64,000 bases of DNA from Burkholderia multivorans ATCC BAA-247 (GTDB lineage Bacteria > Pseudomonadota > Gammaproteobacteria > Burkholderiales > Burkholderiaceae), in assembly GCF_000959525.1 (NCBI RefSeq), contig NZ_CP009830.1, forward strand, positions 62,001 through 126,000, in the 5' to 3' direction. Position 1 is the first letter of the stretch. Every line of letters begins with the position of its first letter. The notes under the pieces were generated by a model, which did no database searches, had not been told where the DNA came from, and worked only from the letters and a program-made list of their open reading frames with translations. The position numbers and the translations under genes were made by a program. Below, piece by piece: positions 54,096 to 63,387 of this stretch.

Positions 54096-55097
54096 ATGAG
54101 CAACTACCTTCCCGTGATCGGCATTACGATGGGCGACGCAGCAGGCGTCGGCCCGGAAATCATCGTCAAGAGCCTCGCACACGACGTCGTTTATCGGCAA
54201 TGCCGTCCGCTCGTGATCGGCGATGCGCGCCGGCTCGAACGAGCAAACGAGATCGTCGGCGGCACGGCGAAGATCCGTCGCATCCAAGAAGCGGCCGACG
54301 CGCGCTACGAGCCGGGCACGATCGACTGCATCGATCTCGGCCTGATTCCGGCCGACCTGCCCTTCGGCCGCTTGTCGGCCGTCGCGGGCGATGCGGCCTA
54401 TCAATTCATCGCGCGCGCGGTGAAGCTGGCCGAAGCCGGGCAGATCGACGCCATCTGCACGGCGCCGCTCAACAAGGAAGCACTGCACGCCGGCGGCCAC
54501 AAGTATCCCGGCCATACCGAAATGCTCGCGCATCTGACGGGCGTCGACGAAGTATCGATGATGCTGGTCGCGCCGCAACTGCGCGTGATTCATGTGACCA
54601 CGCATATCGGGATCATCGACGCGATCCGCAAAATCGAGCCGGGCCTCGTACAGCGCACGATCGAGCGCGGCCACGCGACGCTCGTGAAAGCCGGCATCGC
54701 AAAGCCGCGCATCGGCGTATGCGGGATCAATCCGCATGCCGGGGAGAACGGCCTGTTCGGATACGGCGAGGAAGAAGAGAAGATCGTGCCGGCGGTCGCG
54801 GTGTTGCAGGAACGCGGCCTCGACGTGACCGGCCCGCTGCCTGCCGACACGCTGTTTTTCCGTGCGGGCCGCGGCGACTTCGATCTCGTTGTCGCGATGT
54901 ATCACGACCAGGGTCACGGCCCGGTGAAGGTGCTCGGGCTCGAAGCGGGCGTCAACGTGACGGTGGGACTGGAGGTCATCCGCACATCGGTCGATCACGG
55001 CACCGCGTTCGACATTGCGGGCACGGGCGTCGCCGACGAGCGCAGCCTGCTCGAAGCGCTGCGCCAGGGCGCCGAACTCGCGACGCGGCGCGGCTGA
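54096..55097 (+). CDS. pdxA2: 4-phospho-D-threonate 3-dehydrogenase (PdxA2)
   Basis: 333 residues, PdxA family. Metal-binding His and Asp regions are seen in YPGHTEMLAHLTG, HVTTHIGI and MYHDQGHGPVKVLG; the N-terminal GITMGDAAGVGPEI is the family start. PdxA2 enzymes oxidise and decarboxylate 4-phospho-D-threonate to dihydroxyacetone phosphate with NAD+. The gene's place after a DUF1537 kinase separates it from biosynthetic pdxA. Confidence 0.9.
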   Translation: MSNYLPVIGITMGDAAGVGPEIIVKSLAHDVVYRQCRPLVIGDARRLERANEIVGGTAKIRRIQEAADARYEPGTIDCIDLGLIPADLPFGRLSAVAGDAAYQFIARAVKLAEAGQIDAICTAPLNKEALHAGGHKYPGHTEMLAHLTGVDEVSMMLVAPQLRVIHVTTHIGIIDAIRKIEPGLVQRTIERGHATLVKAGIAKPRIGVCGINPHAGENGLFGYGEEEEKIVPAVAVLQERGLDVTGPLPADTLFFRAGRGDFDLVVAMYHDQGHGPVKVLGLEAGVNVTVGLEVIRTSVDHGTAFDIAGTGVADERSLLEALRQGAELATRRG

Positions 55098-55164
55098 GCG
55101 CACAACCAGCGTGACGGAATGCGCGCGGGCCGTGGTGTAACATCGGCAACCTCCCATCCTGCAG

Positions 55165-55971
55165 ATGTCAGCCATGAAAGCGTCCGAGCGCCATCGCGCG
55201 ATTCTCGATCTCGTCCTGACGGGCGACGCCAGCGTCGAACAACTCAGCGCCGCGCTCGGCGTATCCGAAGCTACCGTGCGGCGCGACCTGACGACGCTCG
55301 CGAACCAGCGCCGTCTCGTGCGCACCTATGGCGGTGCGACGGCGCTGATCGGCGCACACGAACCGGAGGCGTCGCTCGAGGAACGCAAGGCGACGCAGCG
55401 CGAGCAGAAAGAAGCGATTGCCCGCGCGGCGGCCGCTCACGTGCACGACGGCGATACGCTGCTGCTCGACGGCGGCACGACCTGCGCCGCGCTGGCGCGG
55501 CATCTCGTCTCGCGCGTCGATCTTCATGTGGTGACCAACAACCTGCTTGCCGTCATGACGCTGGCGAACGCGCCCGGCGTCCATCTCACGTTGATCGGCG
55601 GCGATCTGCGCAAATCGAGCATGAGCACGCTCGGGCCGCTCGCCGAGCTGTCGCTGAGCCGCTTGAGCGTCGACAAGGCGTTTCTCGGCGCGGACGGCGT
55701 GGTCGCGGAGTTCGGGCTGTGCGAAGCGAGCGCGCAACAAGCGTATCTGAAGGACTGCATCATCCGGCGCGCGGCTCAGACGTTTGTGCTTGCCGACGCC
55801 GACAAGCTCGGTCGCTCGCGGCAGCAACACTGGACGCCGCTCGAACGAGACTGGCGGTTGATCACGTCCAGCATGGCCGACGAGGCGCTTCTTGCGCCGT
55901 TCAGGGCGCTCGGACGCGTCGTGGTCGAGACGGCCGATATGGACACGCCGTCGCGCTCGGCGATCTCGTAA
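55165..55971 (+). CDS. DeoR-family regulator of the acid-sugar operon
   Basis: 268 residues. DeoR HTH (about 6-60; ASVEQLSAALGVSEATVRRDLTTL) and a sugar-phosphate-sensing domain (LLDGGTTCAALARHL; LGADGV; ADADKLGR). It follows pdxA2 by 67 bp on the same strand and most likely represses the kdgT promoter through the repeats at 51697-51733, relieved by a phosphorylated acid sugar. Confidence 0.9.
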   Translation: MSAMKASERHRAILDLVLTGDASVEQLSAALGVSEATVRRDLTTLANQRRLVRTYGGATALIGAHEPEASLEERKATQREQKEAIARAAAAHVHDGDTLLLDGGTTCAALARHLVSRVDLHVVTNNLLAVMTLANAPGVHLTLIGGDLRKSSMSTLGPLAELSLSRLSVDKAFLGADGVVAEFGLCEASAQQAYLKDCIIRRAAQTFVLADADKLGRSRQQHWTPLERDWRLITSSMADEALLAPFRALGRVVVETADMDTPSRSAIS

Positions 55972-56060
55972 TACTGCGCGAAGCGCGCCGTACAACGAAG
56001 CGGAAAGGCGCAGGACCTTCGACGACGAGGTAGCGAACCGTCGGCCGAAAACATCCGACG

Positions 56061-57005
56061 TCACGTTCCATCCTTACCTCCCTGTAAAACGTCGCGGCCT
56101 TGCTGCGATGCCGACCTGACGAACGCGTCCAGATCGCGGTTGAAACGCTCGGGCTCCTCGATAAACGGCGCATGGCCGGCGTCCGCGTACACCTCACTTA
56201 CGATGTGCGGATTCAGCGCGGCCGCGCGGGCGAGCGTCGCACGCGTGTCGACCAGTACGTCGCGACCTCCGTAGATGAAGAGCAGCGGTACGCGCGCCTT
56301 GGCGAGCCCCTGCGCGGCGAACACCGTCATGGTCGGCACTTCTCGCTGCATGTCCCACGATGCCATGGCGGCGTTCGCGAGCAGCCGCGCGAACGTGTCG
56401 GCGTCGGGCCGATGATTGAAACAAAGGCCGACGAAGGTGCGCTCGCCGTCCAGATGCGTCTGCAGATCGGCCGAATTCATGTCGCGATAAACGTCGGGGT
56501 GTGCGACGATCTGACCGGGCGCGAGCTCGACCACGCCGTCGACATACACGGCACCCGCGATCCCGCTATCGCCATATTTCGCGAGATAGTTCGAGATCAC
56601 CACGCCGCCGAGCGACCAGCCGACCACGACGGGCTTGCGCGCATGCGAGCCGCGGATTACCGCTGCGAGGTCGTCGGCCCAGCGGTTCCCGTCGTGATAG
56701 GGCTCCGGGCCGGGCGGCTTGCCGGACAGACCGTGGCCGCGCAGATCATAGGTAATGATCCGGTATTGGCTCAATTCGCGACTTCGCACCTGCGCATCCC
56801 AGTTCAGGCGGCTGCCAAGCAGTCCATGCACCAGAATGATCGGCGGGCCGCCCGGATTACCGCTTTCCTGAACGGCGATCCTTACCCCGTCCGCCGATGT
56901 CACCGTATAGCTGTTCGGTGCGGCAAACGCGTCGGGGGCGGACGCAAGCAGCGTAACCGCCGAGAGCGCGGAAATCAAAAGGTGAGAGAACGTCCGTAAG
57001 CTCAT
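56061..57005 (-). CDS. Exported alpha/beta hydrolase
   Basis: 314 residues with a signal peptide (about 1-28, cleavage AFA-APN). Alpha/beta-hydrolase motifs: HGLLGSRLNW (oxyanion region), nucleophile GWSLGG, acid Asp in YGGRDVLVD, and His in DAGHAPF. It resembles haloperoxidase/dienelactone-like esterases; substrate unknown. It is divergent from a MerR gene and its promoter contains a MerR-type operator. Confidence 0.88.
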   Translation of the reverse strand: MSLRTFSHLLISALSAVTLLASAPDAFAAPNSYTVTSADGVRIAVQESGNPGGPPIILVHGLLGSRLNWDAQVRSRELSQYRIITYDLRGHGLSGKPPGPEPYHDGNRWADDLAAVIRGSHARKPVVVGWSLGGVVISNYLAKYGDSGIAGAVYVDGVVELAPGQIVAHPDVYRDMNSADLQTHLDGERTFVGLCFNHRPDADTFARLLANAAMASWDMQREVPTMTVFAAQGLAKARVPLLFIYGGRDVLVDTRATLARAAALNPHIVSEVYADAGHAPFIEEPERFNRDLDAFVRSASQQGRDVLQGGKDGT

Positions 57006-57042
57006 TGTCTTGCCTGGGAGAGTGTCGGTACGCTTACTCTCA

Positions 57043-57064
57043 ACCCTTACACTGATGTGAGAGT
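57043..57064. promoter_or_regulatory. MerR-type operator in the hydrolase promoter
   Basis: A 22-bp imperfect dyad with arms ACCCTTACA and TGTGAGAGT around CTGA. On the minus strand it starts within a -35 TTGACT and a weak -10 TGAGAG follows at 19-bp spacing, the stretched layout MerR proteins activate by twisting DNA. Outer arms ACTCTCA/TGAGAGT extend the symmetry. Confidence 0.6.
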
Positions 57065-57091
57065 CAAGCGAATCGTGCTACGCTGCTTTGC

Positions 57092-57478
57092 ATGAAAAAC
57101 ACGCCTTCCCTGCAGCTGCTGGCGATCGGACAACTTTCGCAACTCACTGGCGCCAGCGTGCGGTCGATCCGCCACTACGACGAACATGGTCTGCTCGCTT
57201 CGGTACGTGCGAGCAATGGCTATCGCATGTTTCCCGAGAAGGCCGTCACGCAGGTCAAGCAGATTCAGCGCATGATCGCGACCGGATTCACCATCGACGA
57301 TATTCGCGGTTTCCCCGACTGCATGCTTCTGATCGAGGGTGCCCGTTCTTGCGATCAGATCACCGACGTTCAGCGGGCAAGGCTCGAGGCGATCGAGCGT
57401 CAGATCGCCGATTTGGAAAAGCGTCGGGCGCGCCTTCTCAAGACCTTGAACGAAGGGGTGATTCCGCCGGTCGATTGA
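57092..57478 (+). CDS. MerR-family regulator
   Basis: 128 residues. N-terminal MerR HTH (about 10-77; LLAIGQLSQLTGASVRSIRHYDEHGLL), then a dimerisation helix (LEAIERQIADLEKRRARLLKTL). It has a single Cys in PDCMLL and one in RSCDQI, not a metal-binding set. It is divergent from the hydrolase gene with a MerR-style dyad between them and probably activates it in response to an organic ligand. Confidence 0.9.
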   Translation: MKNTPSLQLLAIGQLSQLTGASVRSIRHYDEHGLLASVRASNGYRMFPEKAVTQVKQIQRMIATGFTIDDIRGFPDCMLLIEGARSCDQITDVQRARLEAIERQIADLEKRRARLLKTLNEGVIPPVD

Positions 57479-57522
57479 TGCGGCGTGGCAATGGCCACGG
57501 CCGCGACGCTGCACCCTGCGCG

Positions 57523-58230
57523 CTACCCGGCCTGGCGCCACGCAGCGCTCTCGCGGCCATGCGTCAGCAGCTTGCGCGCAATCTCGGCCACGCGTGCCAC
57601 ATGCGCGACGGCTGCGTCGCGTGCCGCCCTCCCGTCGCCGGCCGCGATCCCGGCGAGAATCTCGCGCATTTCTTCGACCGCCTGCTGACCGCGATCGTCG
57701 GAAGCAATCGTCAGTGCACGCAGCCGATTGATGCGAGCGATCAACGTCTGCACGATCTCCCACGCAACGTGCTTTTTACCGGCGATGAACATGCGCTCGT
57801 AGAACGCCGACGTCAGCGCCTTCACCGCGTGATGATCCTGCGTATCGAACGCGTGCCGGATCCGGTCGATGCACGTCGAAAGATCTGCGACGAGCGACGC
57901 ATCGGCATGCTCCGCGCAGGCCATCGCGGCCTCGCCCTCGAGCAAGGCGCGGATCTCGTAGATCTCGGCGGCCGTGTCGAAGTCGAGGACCGCGACGATG
58001 GGCCCCTGGTTCGGGACCGAGTCGACGAGGCCCTCCGTTTCCAGATGGCGCAGGACCTCGCGCACGACGGTCCGGCTTACGCCCAGGATCTCGCACAGTG
58101 AGCGTTCGACGAGCCGTTCGCCCGGCTGGAAATGCGCGTCGAGGATCGCGGTGCGCATCTTCTCGAGCGCGAGCTCCCGCAGCGTGGCAGTAGGCCGCTC
58201 GACTTTCAGTGACGGCAGTGCGTGACGCAT
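57523..58230 (-). CDS. GntR-family regulator with FCD domain
   Basis: 235 residues from the ATG at 58230; a GTG at 58245 overlapping the ABC ATPase stop (GTGA) would add five residues and give translational coupling. GntR winged helix about 15-80 (LVERSLCEILGVSRTVVREVLRHLE) and an FCD ligand domain with the metal/ligand residues in EIYEIRALLEGEAA and FYERMF. It ends the ABC-importer operon. The FCD segment ARINRLRALTIA is nearly shared with the second GntR protein at the window edge. Confidence 0.9.
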   Translation of the reverse strand: MRHALPSLKVERPTATLRELALEKMRTAILDAHFQPGERLVERSLCEILGVSRTVVREVLRHLETEGLVDSVPNQGPIVAVLDFDTAAEIYEIRALLEGEAAMACAEHADASLVADLSTCIDRIRHAFDTQDHHAVKALTSAFYERMFIAGKKHVAWEIVQTLIARINRLRALTIASDDRGQQAVEEMREILAGIAAGDGRAARDAAVAHVARVAEIARKLLTHGRESAAWRQAG

Positions 58231-58241
58231 GGCCGTTGCCG

Positions 58242-59348
58242 TCACGCTTGCGCGAACAGGCGCGCGTCGCGCGCATCCCACTCGACGAGCGCCTGTGCGC
58301 CGATCACGATGCCGTTGCCGTGTCGATGGGCGGCCGGCGTGCGGATCGAGATTTCCTGCTGCCACGGTGTCGCGACCGCGTAGTGCATCGCATCGCCGAG
58401 ATAGGTGATGTCGCGCACCGTGACGGGAAGACCCGCGCCGACGGCCGACGCAGTTGCCGCGCCCACGTATTGCACCGGGCGGATGCGTATCTGTTCCGGA
58501 CGAATCATCAGCGTGCCATCGTCGCCGGCAGCGAGCGAGGGATGGAACGCGTCCGAGGCCGTTTCGATACCGTTGGGAAACACGCCGCCCATGCGACCGT
58601 CGCGTGTCTTCGTCACCTTGACCGGCAGGAAATTCGAGTTGCCGATAAAGCTCGCGACGAAGCGCGACGCGGGATTCGCATACAGTTCCTCGCCCGTGCC
58701 CACCTGCTCGATCCGCCCCTGGTTGAACACGGCGATACGGTCGGACAACCGCAGCGCCTCCTCCTGGTCGTGCGTGACGTAAAGGATCGTCACACCGGTC
58801 TCCTGGTGAATGCGGCGCAGTTCGAGCTGGATTTCCTCGCGCAGCTTCTTGTCGAGCGCGGACAGCGGCTCGTCCATCAGCAGCACGGGCGGATCGTAGG
58901 CCAGCGCACGCGCGATCGCGACGCGCTGCTGCTGGCCGCCGGAGAGTTGCGCAGGCATCCGGTCACGGCATTCGGACAGATGTACGAGCTTCAGCATCTG
59001 CTCCACTTTGGCGCGGACTTCCGCGTCGGGCCGGCGCCGCACGCGCAGCGGGAACGCGACGTTCTCGCCCACGCTCAGGTGTGGAAACAGCGTATAGCGC
59101 TGAAACACCATCCCGATGTTGCGCTGGTTCGGCGCAACCGAAAGCAGCGACTTGCCGTCGAGCAGCACGCGTCCGTCGGTCGGCTCCTGAAAGCCCGCGA
59201 CGATATAAAGCGTGGTGCTCTTGCCCGAACCCGACGGCCCGAGGAAGGTCATGAATTCGCCCTTGCGCACGTCGAGCGACACGTGGTCGATCGCAACGAC
59301 GTCATCGTAGGTCTTGCGCAGGCGCTGGATTTGCAGGAAAGCAGTCAT
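58242..59348 (-). CDS. ABC importer ATPase (polyamine/PotA-like)
   Basis: 368 residues. Walker A GPSGSGKST, Q-loop, signature LSGGQQQRVAIARAL, Walker B LLMDEPLSALD and H-loop VTHDQEEAL are intact, with a C-terminal TOBE domain (about 285-365; MIRPEQIRI). PotA-type ATPases energise import of polyamines or related compounds. It is the fourth gene of a five-gene run with binding protein and two permeases. Confidence 0.93.
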   Translation of the reverse strand: MTAFLQIQRLRKTYDDVVAIDHVSLDVRKGEFMTFLGPSGSGKSTTLYIVAGFQEPTDGRVLLDGKSLLSVAPNQRNIGMVFQRYTLFPHLSVGENVAFPLRVRRRPDAEVRAKVEQMLKLVHLSECRDRMPAQLSGGQQQRVAIARALAYDPPVLLMDEPLSALDKKLREEIQLELRRIHQETGVTILYVTHDQEEALRLSDRIAVFNQGRIEQVGTGEELYANPASRFVASFIGNSNFLPVKVTKTRDGRMGGVFPNGIETASDAFHPSLAAGDDGTLMIRPEQIRIRPVQYVGAATASAVGAGLPVTVRDITYLGDAMHYAVATPWQQEISIRTPAAHRHGNGIVIGAQALVEWDARDARLFAQA

Positions 59349-59359
59349 GGCGTAGTACC

Positions 59360-60160
59360 TCAGTGAGCGCGTGCGCGGCGCACCACGGCGCCCGCCAGCA
59401 TCAATACGGTCGTCAGTCCGACGAGCAGCGACGACGCGGCCGCGACGACGGGCGTCAGGTCTTGCCGCAGCGTTGCCCAGATCCGCACGGGCAACGTCTG
59501 CAGCGTCGGGCTCGACATGAAGATCGACACCACGACTTCATCCCACGACGCGAGAAACGCGAAGACCGCGGCAGCAAACAGGCCGAGCCGGATGGCAGGC
59601 AGCGTGACGCGCAGCTTCACCGTGAGCGGCGATGCGCCGCAGATCAGCGCGGCGTCTTCCAGCGCCGTGTCGAAGCTCAAGAGCGAATTGCTGATCGAGA
59701 TGATCGAAAACGGCAGCGCGATGATCAGGTGACCGATCACGAAGCCGGTCATCGTGCCGTTGAGCCCGATACGCAGAAAGAATGCATAGAGCGCAACGGC
59801 GAGCACGACGACGGGTAGCACCATCGGTGTCAGGAAGAAGCCGCGCACCGCCTCGCGGCCGCGGAACCTGCCCCGCACGAGCGCCAGCGAGGCAAGAAAG
59901 CCGATCGCGACGGACAGCATCGTCACGATAATCGCCAGCTTCGCGCTGGTCAGCAGCGAGTCGATCCAGCCGGCGTCGGTAAACAGCTGCCGATACCATT
60001 CGAGCGTCCAGCCCGGCGGCGGGAAAATGAGCCACTGCGAATCGCCGAACGACAACGCGACGATAAACACGATCGGCAACAGCAGGAACAGTGCGACGGC
60101 CGCGCCCACGGCCACCAGAATCCAGCGCAGCGCGCCGAGGCGATCGAAATCGAGCAACAT
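59360..60160 (-). CDS. ABC importer permease (PotC-like)
   Basis: 266 residues, six transmembrane segments and the EAA loop (EDAALICGASPLTVKLRVTLP) that contacts the ATPase. Its ATG lies 1 bp beyond the stop of the first permease gene, so the two are coupled. It forms the inner-membrane channel with the 60162-61046 product. Confidence 0.92.
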   Translation of the reverse strand: MLLDFDRLGALRWILVAVGAAVALFLLLPIVFIVALSFGDSQWLIFPPPGWTLEWYRQLFTDAGWIDSLLTSAKLAIIVTMLSVAIGFLASLALVRGRFRGREAVRGFFLTPMVLPVVVLAVALYAFFLRIGLNGTMTGFVIGHLIIALPFSIISISNSLLSFDTALEDAALICGASPLTVKLRVTLPAIRLGLFAAAVFAFLASWDEVVVSIFMSSPTLQTLPVRIWATLRQDLTPVVAAASSLLVGLTTVLMLAGAVVRRARAH

Positions 60161-60161
60161 G

Positions 60162-61046
60162 TCAGCGGCCTCCGGCGGCGGCGCGTGCGCTGCCCGTGAA
60201 GCGCAGCTGCAACGCATAGAGCGCGAGCGTGACGGCAAGCAGCACGAAGGCCGCGGCGCCGGCGAGCCCCCAGTTCAGCAGCTCCTGCACGAGTTGCGCG
60301 ATCAGTTCGGCCAGCATCATGTACGACGGCCCGCCGAGCAGCGTCGGCGTGACGAAGTAGCCGAGCGCCATGACGAACACCATCAGCGCACCGGACGCCA
60401 CGCCCGGCATCGCGAGCGGCACGAGGATGCGCCAGAACGCCTGCCAACGGCTCGCACCGCACACCGCGGCCGCGCGCAGCGTCGACGGGTCGATGCCGCG
60501 CAGCGTCGCATGCAGCGGCATCACGAGAAACGGCAGCATGATGTAGGTCATGCCGATCGTCACGCCGGTCAAATTGTTGACGAGCGACAGCGGCTCGCGG
60601 ATCACGCCGAGCGCCATCAGCGCGCGGTTGATCGGCCCCGTTCCCTGCAGCAGCACCATCCACGCGAACGTGCGCGCGAGCAGGTTCGTCCACATCGACA
60701 ACAGCAGGATCGCGAACAGCACCGAACTGAGCTTGCGCGGAGCGATGGCGAGCAGCCACGCCATCGGAAAGCCGACGGTCAGCGTGACGAGCGTCACGAC
60801 CGTCGCGACGATGAACGTATTGCCGAACACGCGCACGTACGTCGTCGAGCCGAGTAGCTGCGCGTAGTTGTGCAGCCCTGGCGCCGGCTCGAGCACACTG
60901 CGCAACAGCAGCGACAGCACGGGCAGCAGGAAAAAGATCACGAGCAGCAGCATCGCGGGTGCCAGCAGCCGCACGCTGCGCCAGTCGCGCCGCTTGCGCG
61001 GCGGTGTCGCGGCAGGATGCGCGACGGTACTCAATACGTTTGGCAT
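60162..61046 (-). CDS. ABC importer permease (PotB-like)
   Basis: 294 residues, six helices, EAA loop RAAAVCGASRWQAFWRILVP. AAAGGAGACACC precedes the ATG at 61046, which resolves the start within a much longer frame. It pairs with the PotC-like permease and is 140 bp downstream of the binding protein. Confidence 0.92.
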   Translation of the reverse strand: MPNVLSTVAHPAATPPRKRRDWRSVRLLAPAMLLLVIFFLLPVLSLLLRSVLEPAPGLHNYAQLLGSTTYVRVFGNTFIVATVVTLVTLTVGFPMAWLLAIAPRKLSSVLFAILLLSMWTNLLARTFAWMVLLQGTGPINRALMALGVIREPLSLVNNLTGVTIGMTYIMLPFLVMPLHATLRGIDPSTLRAAAVCGASRWQAFWRILVPLAMPGVASGALMVFVMALGYFVTPTLLGGPSYMMLAELIAQLVQELLNWGLAGAAAFVLLAVTLALYALQLRFTGSARAAAGGR

Positions 61047-61186
61047 GGTGTCTCCTTTGTCGGCCAGCGCCGGCACTTCAGTGCCTGTTGCCACTGGCCC
61101 CATGCAGGTTCGTTGCGCTACCGGGCGGTTCCGTCCAGTTCGGCCTCCTGAACGGCGTTCAGGTCGGTACAACGCCACGCGCCGGC

Positions 61187-62239
61187 TTACTTCGACTGCC
61201 ACGCGTACCAGCGCTTCGCGATCGCATCGCGGTTCTCGGCCCAGTACTTCATGTCGAGATTGATCTGCGAATTCTTGTATTGGTCGGGCAGTGCTTTCGC
61301 GATCGCCGGCGGCATCAGCGCCGCCGACTTCACGTTGATCGGTGCATAGCCGGTATTGGCGGCGAACTTGGCTTGGGCCTCCGCGCTCGTTGCGGCGGCC
61401 AGGAACTTCATTGCCGCGTCGCGATGCTTGGCGCCCTTCGGAATCACAAGCATGTCGGCCGCGGTCAGGTTCTGATTCCACGACATGCCGACCGGTACGC
61501 CCGTCTGCGCGAGCGCATGCAGACGGCCGTTCCAGAACATGCCGATCGGCGCTTCGCCCGATGCGAGCAACTGCTGCGATTGCGCGCCGCCGCTCCACCA
61601 GACGATATCGCTCTTGATCGAATCGAGCTTCTTGAACGCGCGGTCGAGATCGAGCGGATACAGCTTGTTCGGCGCGACGCCGTCGGCGAGCAGTGCGATC
61701 TCGAGCACGCCCGGCGCCGACCACTTGTAAAGCGTACGCTTGCCCGGGAAACGCTTCGTGTCGAACAGATCGACCCAGTTCTGCGGCTGCGCCCCCGTGT
61801 ACTTCGCCTTGTTGTAGCCGAGCACGAACGAATAATAGAAACTGCCCACGGCAGACGGCGTCGCGAAGCGCGGGTCGAGGTCGGCCTTCTTCACCACGGA
61901 ATAGTCGATCGGCTCGATCAGTCCGGCCTTTTCCGCCGCATACGCGAAGTCGCCTTCGACGTCGACGACGTCCCAGCTGACGTTGCCGCTTTCGACCATC
62001 GCCTTGAGCTTGCCGTAGTCGGTCGGTCCGTCCATCAGCACCTTGATGCCGCTCGCCTGCGTGAACGGCTGCGCCCAGTCCTTCTGCTGCGACGATTGGG
62101 TCGTCCCGCCCCAGCTCGTGAACACGATCGGGTCCGCAGCGACCGCCGGTGCGGCGCAAAGAACGGCCAACGGTGCGATACAGGCAAGCTGCGATGCCAG
62201 ACGCGGTGCTGCGAAACGCGGGATGCTTCTGCTGCTCAT
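61187..62239 (-). CDS. Periplasmic substrate-binding protein (PotD/spermidine-binding family)
   Basis: 350 residues. Signal peptide about 1-34 (AVA-ADP), then a two-lobed type II binding protein opening PIVFTSWGGTTQSSQQKDW and including DVVDVEGDFAYAAEKAG. TGGAGAGAG precedes the ATG at 62239. The substrate is probably an amine or amino-acid-like compound by family, but the co-located flavin reductase suggests something later oxygenated. Confidence 0.9.
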   Translation of the reverse strand: MSSRSIPRFAAPRLASQLACIAPLAVLCAAPAVAADPIVFTSWGGTTQSSQQKDWAQPFTQASGIKVLMDGPTDYGKLKAMVESGNVSWDVVDVEGDFAYAAEKAGLIEPIDYSVVKKADLDPRFATPSAVGSFYYSFVLGYNKAKYTGAQPQNWVDLFDTKRFPGKRTLYKWSAPGVLEIALLADGVAPNKLYPLDLDRAFKKLDSIKSDIVWWSGGAQSQQLLASGEAPIGMFWNGRLHALAQTGVPVGMSWNQNLTAADMLVIPKGAKHRDAAMKFLAAATSAEAQAKFAANTGYAPINVKSAALMPPAIAKALPDQYKNSQINLDMKYWAENRDAIAKRWYAWQSK

Positions 62240-62386
62240 GGTCTCTCTCCAGATGAAACGGGTGCGGCTTGCGGCCACCGGAACGGCAGCCCTCCGAATA
62301 CGCGTGCTCGGTCCGGCAGCGCCCGCCGCGCCGGCTGCTCGATCGCCTCGTTCGTCACTGCGGCGCATCGCGCGCCGCCGATGCCG

Positions 62387-63349
62387 TTACGCGGCAGCCA
62401 GCGGCTGGACCGTACCGGCCTCCGTGTCGCCGACGTAGATTCCATATGCGTCCTGCCTGCGTTCGCGCACGTAGCGCTCGAGCATCGAGCGCACGGCGGT
62501 ATCGGCGATTTCGTCCCAAGGAACTTGCCACAGCGGCACGATGCGAATACTGCTGTCGAACCACGGCGAACCGGTGGGCATCACGCGGCCGCGGTAATAG
62601 ATGTGCACGCCCGGCTCGCGGCCGCCGGCCGATTCGAAGACGGCGAACAGGAAGTCGAGATGCGCGTTGAGCCCGAGCTTCGTCAGCACACCGCGCAGGC
62701 TCGCCGCGTCGCTCGCCGGTTCGAGCCGGCTGCCGGTCGGCAGGCGCAGGCCGTGCGGCGTATCGACGAGCACCAGCCCGTCGCGATGTTCGAGAATCGC
62801 GCCCACCCGTGCGCACCCCGCCGCGGACAACGCGTCCTGCGACAGGCTGAAGTTCACGTATGCGCCGCGGCAATAGCCGAGCGGCGACGCGCTCGTCTGC
62901 GCGAAGTCGACCACGCGTCCGATCAGAATGATGTGGTCCCCCGCGTCGACCACGTCGTGCGTCACGCAGTCGAAGCTCGCGGCCGCATCCCGGATCACCG
63001 GGGCACCCGTTTTGCGCGTATCCCACGGTACTCGGGCGAATTTGTCCTGTGCTTTCGAGGCGAACACGCCGGACACGTCGGCCTGGTTCTCCGCCAGCAC
63101 GCTCACCGCAAAACGCTGCGTGGCCGAGAACACCGGATGGCTCGACGCCGTCTTCGAGATGCACACGAGAATCAAGGGCGGATCGAGCGACACCGACGTG
63201 AACGAGTTGGCGGTGAAGCCGCGCGGCGAACCGTCGGGCTGGATCGTCGTGACGACCGTCACGCCGGTGACGAATGCACCGAGGGCGCGGCGAAAGCCGG
63301 ACGTGTCGAATGGCTGCTGCTCGATCGGCTCGGTTATCGACTCGGTCAT
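62387..63349 (-). CDS. Two-domain flavin reductase with degenerate Nudix-like C-terminus
   Basis: 320 residues. The first about 165 residues are a flavin-reductase-like domain (FRRALGAFVTGVTVVTTIQP; GFTANSFTSVSLDPPLILVC) that makes FMNH2 or FADH2 for a partner monooxygenase. Residues about 175-310 form a second domain; VGAILEHRDGLVLVDT and LPTGSRLEPASDAASLRGVL resemble the Nudix fold, but the catalytic Glu residues of the Nudix box are replaced. It lies at the head of the ABC operon, behind two GntR-type palindromes. No monooxygenase is in view. Confidence 0.82.
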   Translation of the reverse strand: MTESITEPIEQQPFDTSGFRRALGAFVTGVTVVTTIQPDGSPRGFTANSFTSVSLDPPLILVCISKTASSHPVFSATQRFAVSVLAENQADVSGVFASKAQDKFARVPWDTRKTGAPVIRDAAASFDCVTHDVVDAGDHIILIGRVVDFAQTSASPLGYCRGAYVNFSLSQDALSAAGCARVGAILEHRDGLVLVDTPHGLRLPTGSRLEPASDAASLRGVLTKLGLNAHLDFLFAVFESAGGREPGVHIYYRGRVMPTGSPWFDSSIRIVPLWQVPWDEIADTAVRSMLERYVRERRQDAYGIYVGDTEAGTVQPLAAA

Positions 63350-63387
63350 GGCGTCCTCCCGGGATGGCTGTGCTGCTTGATGAGATT

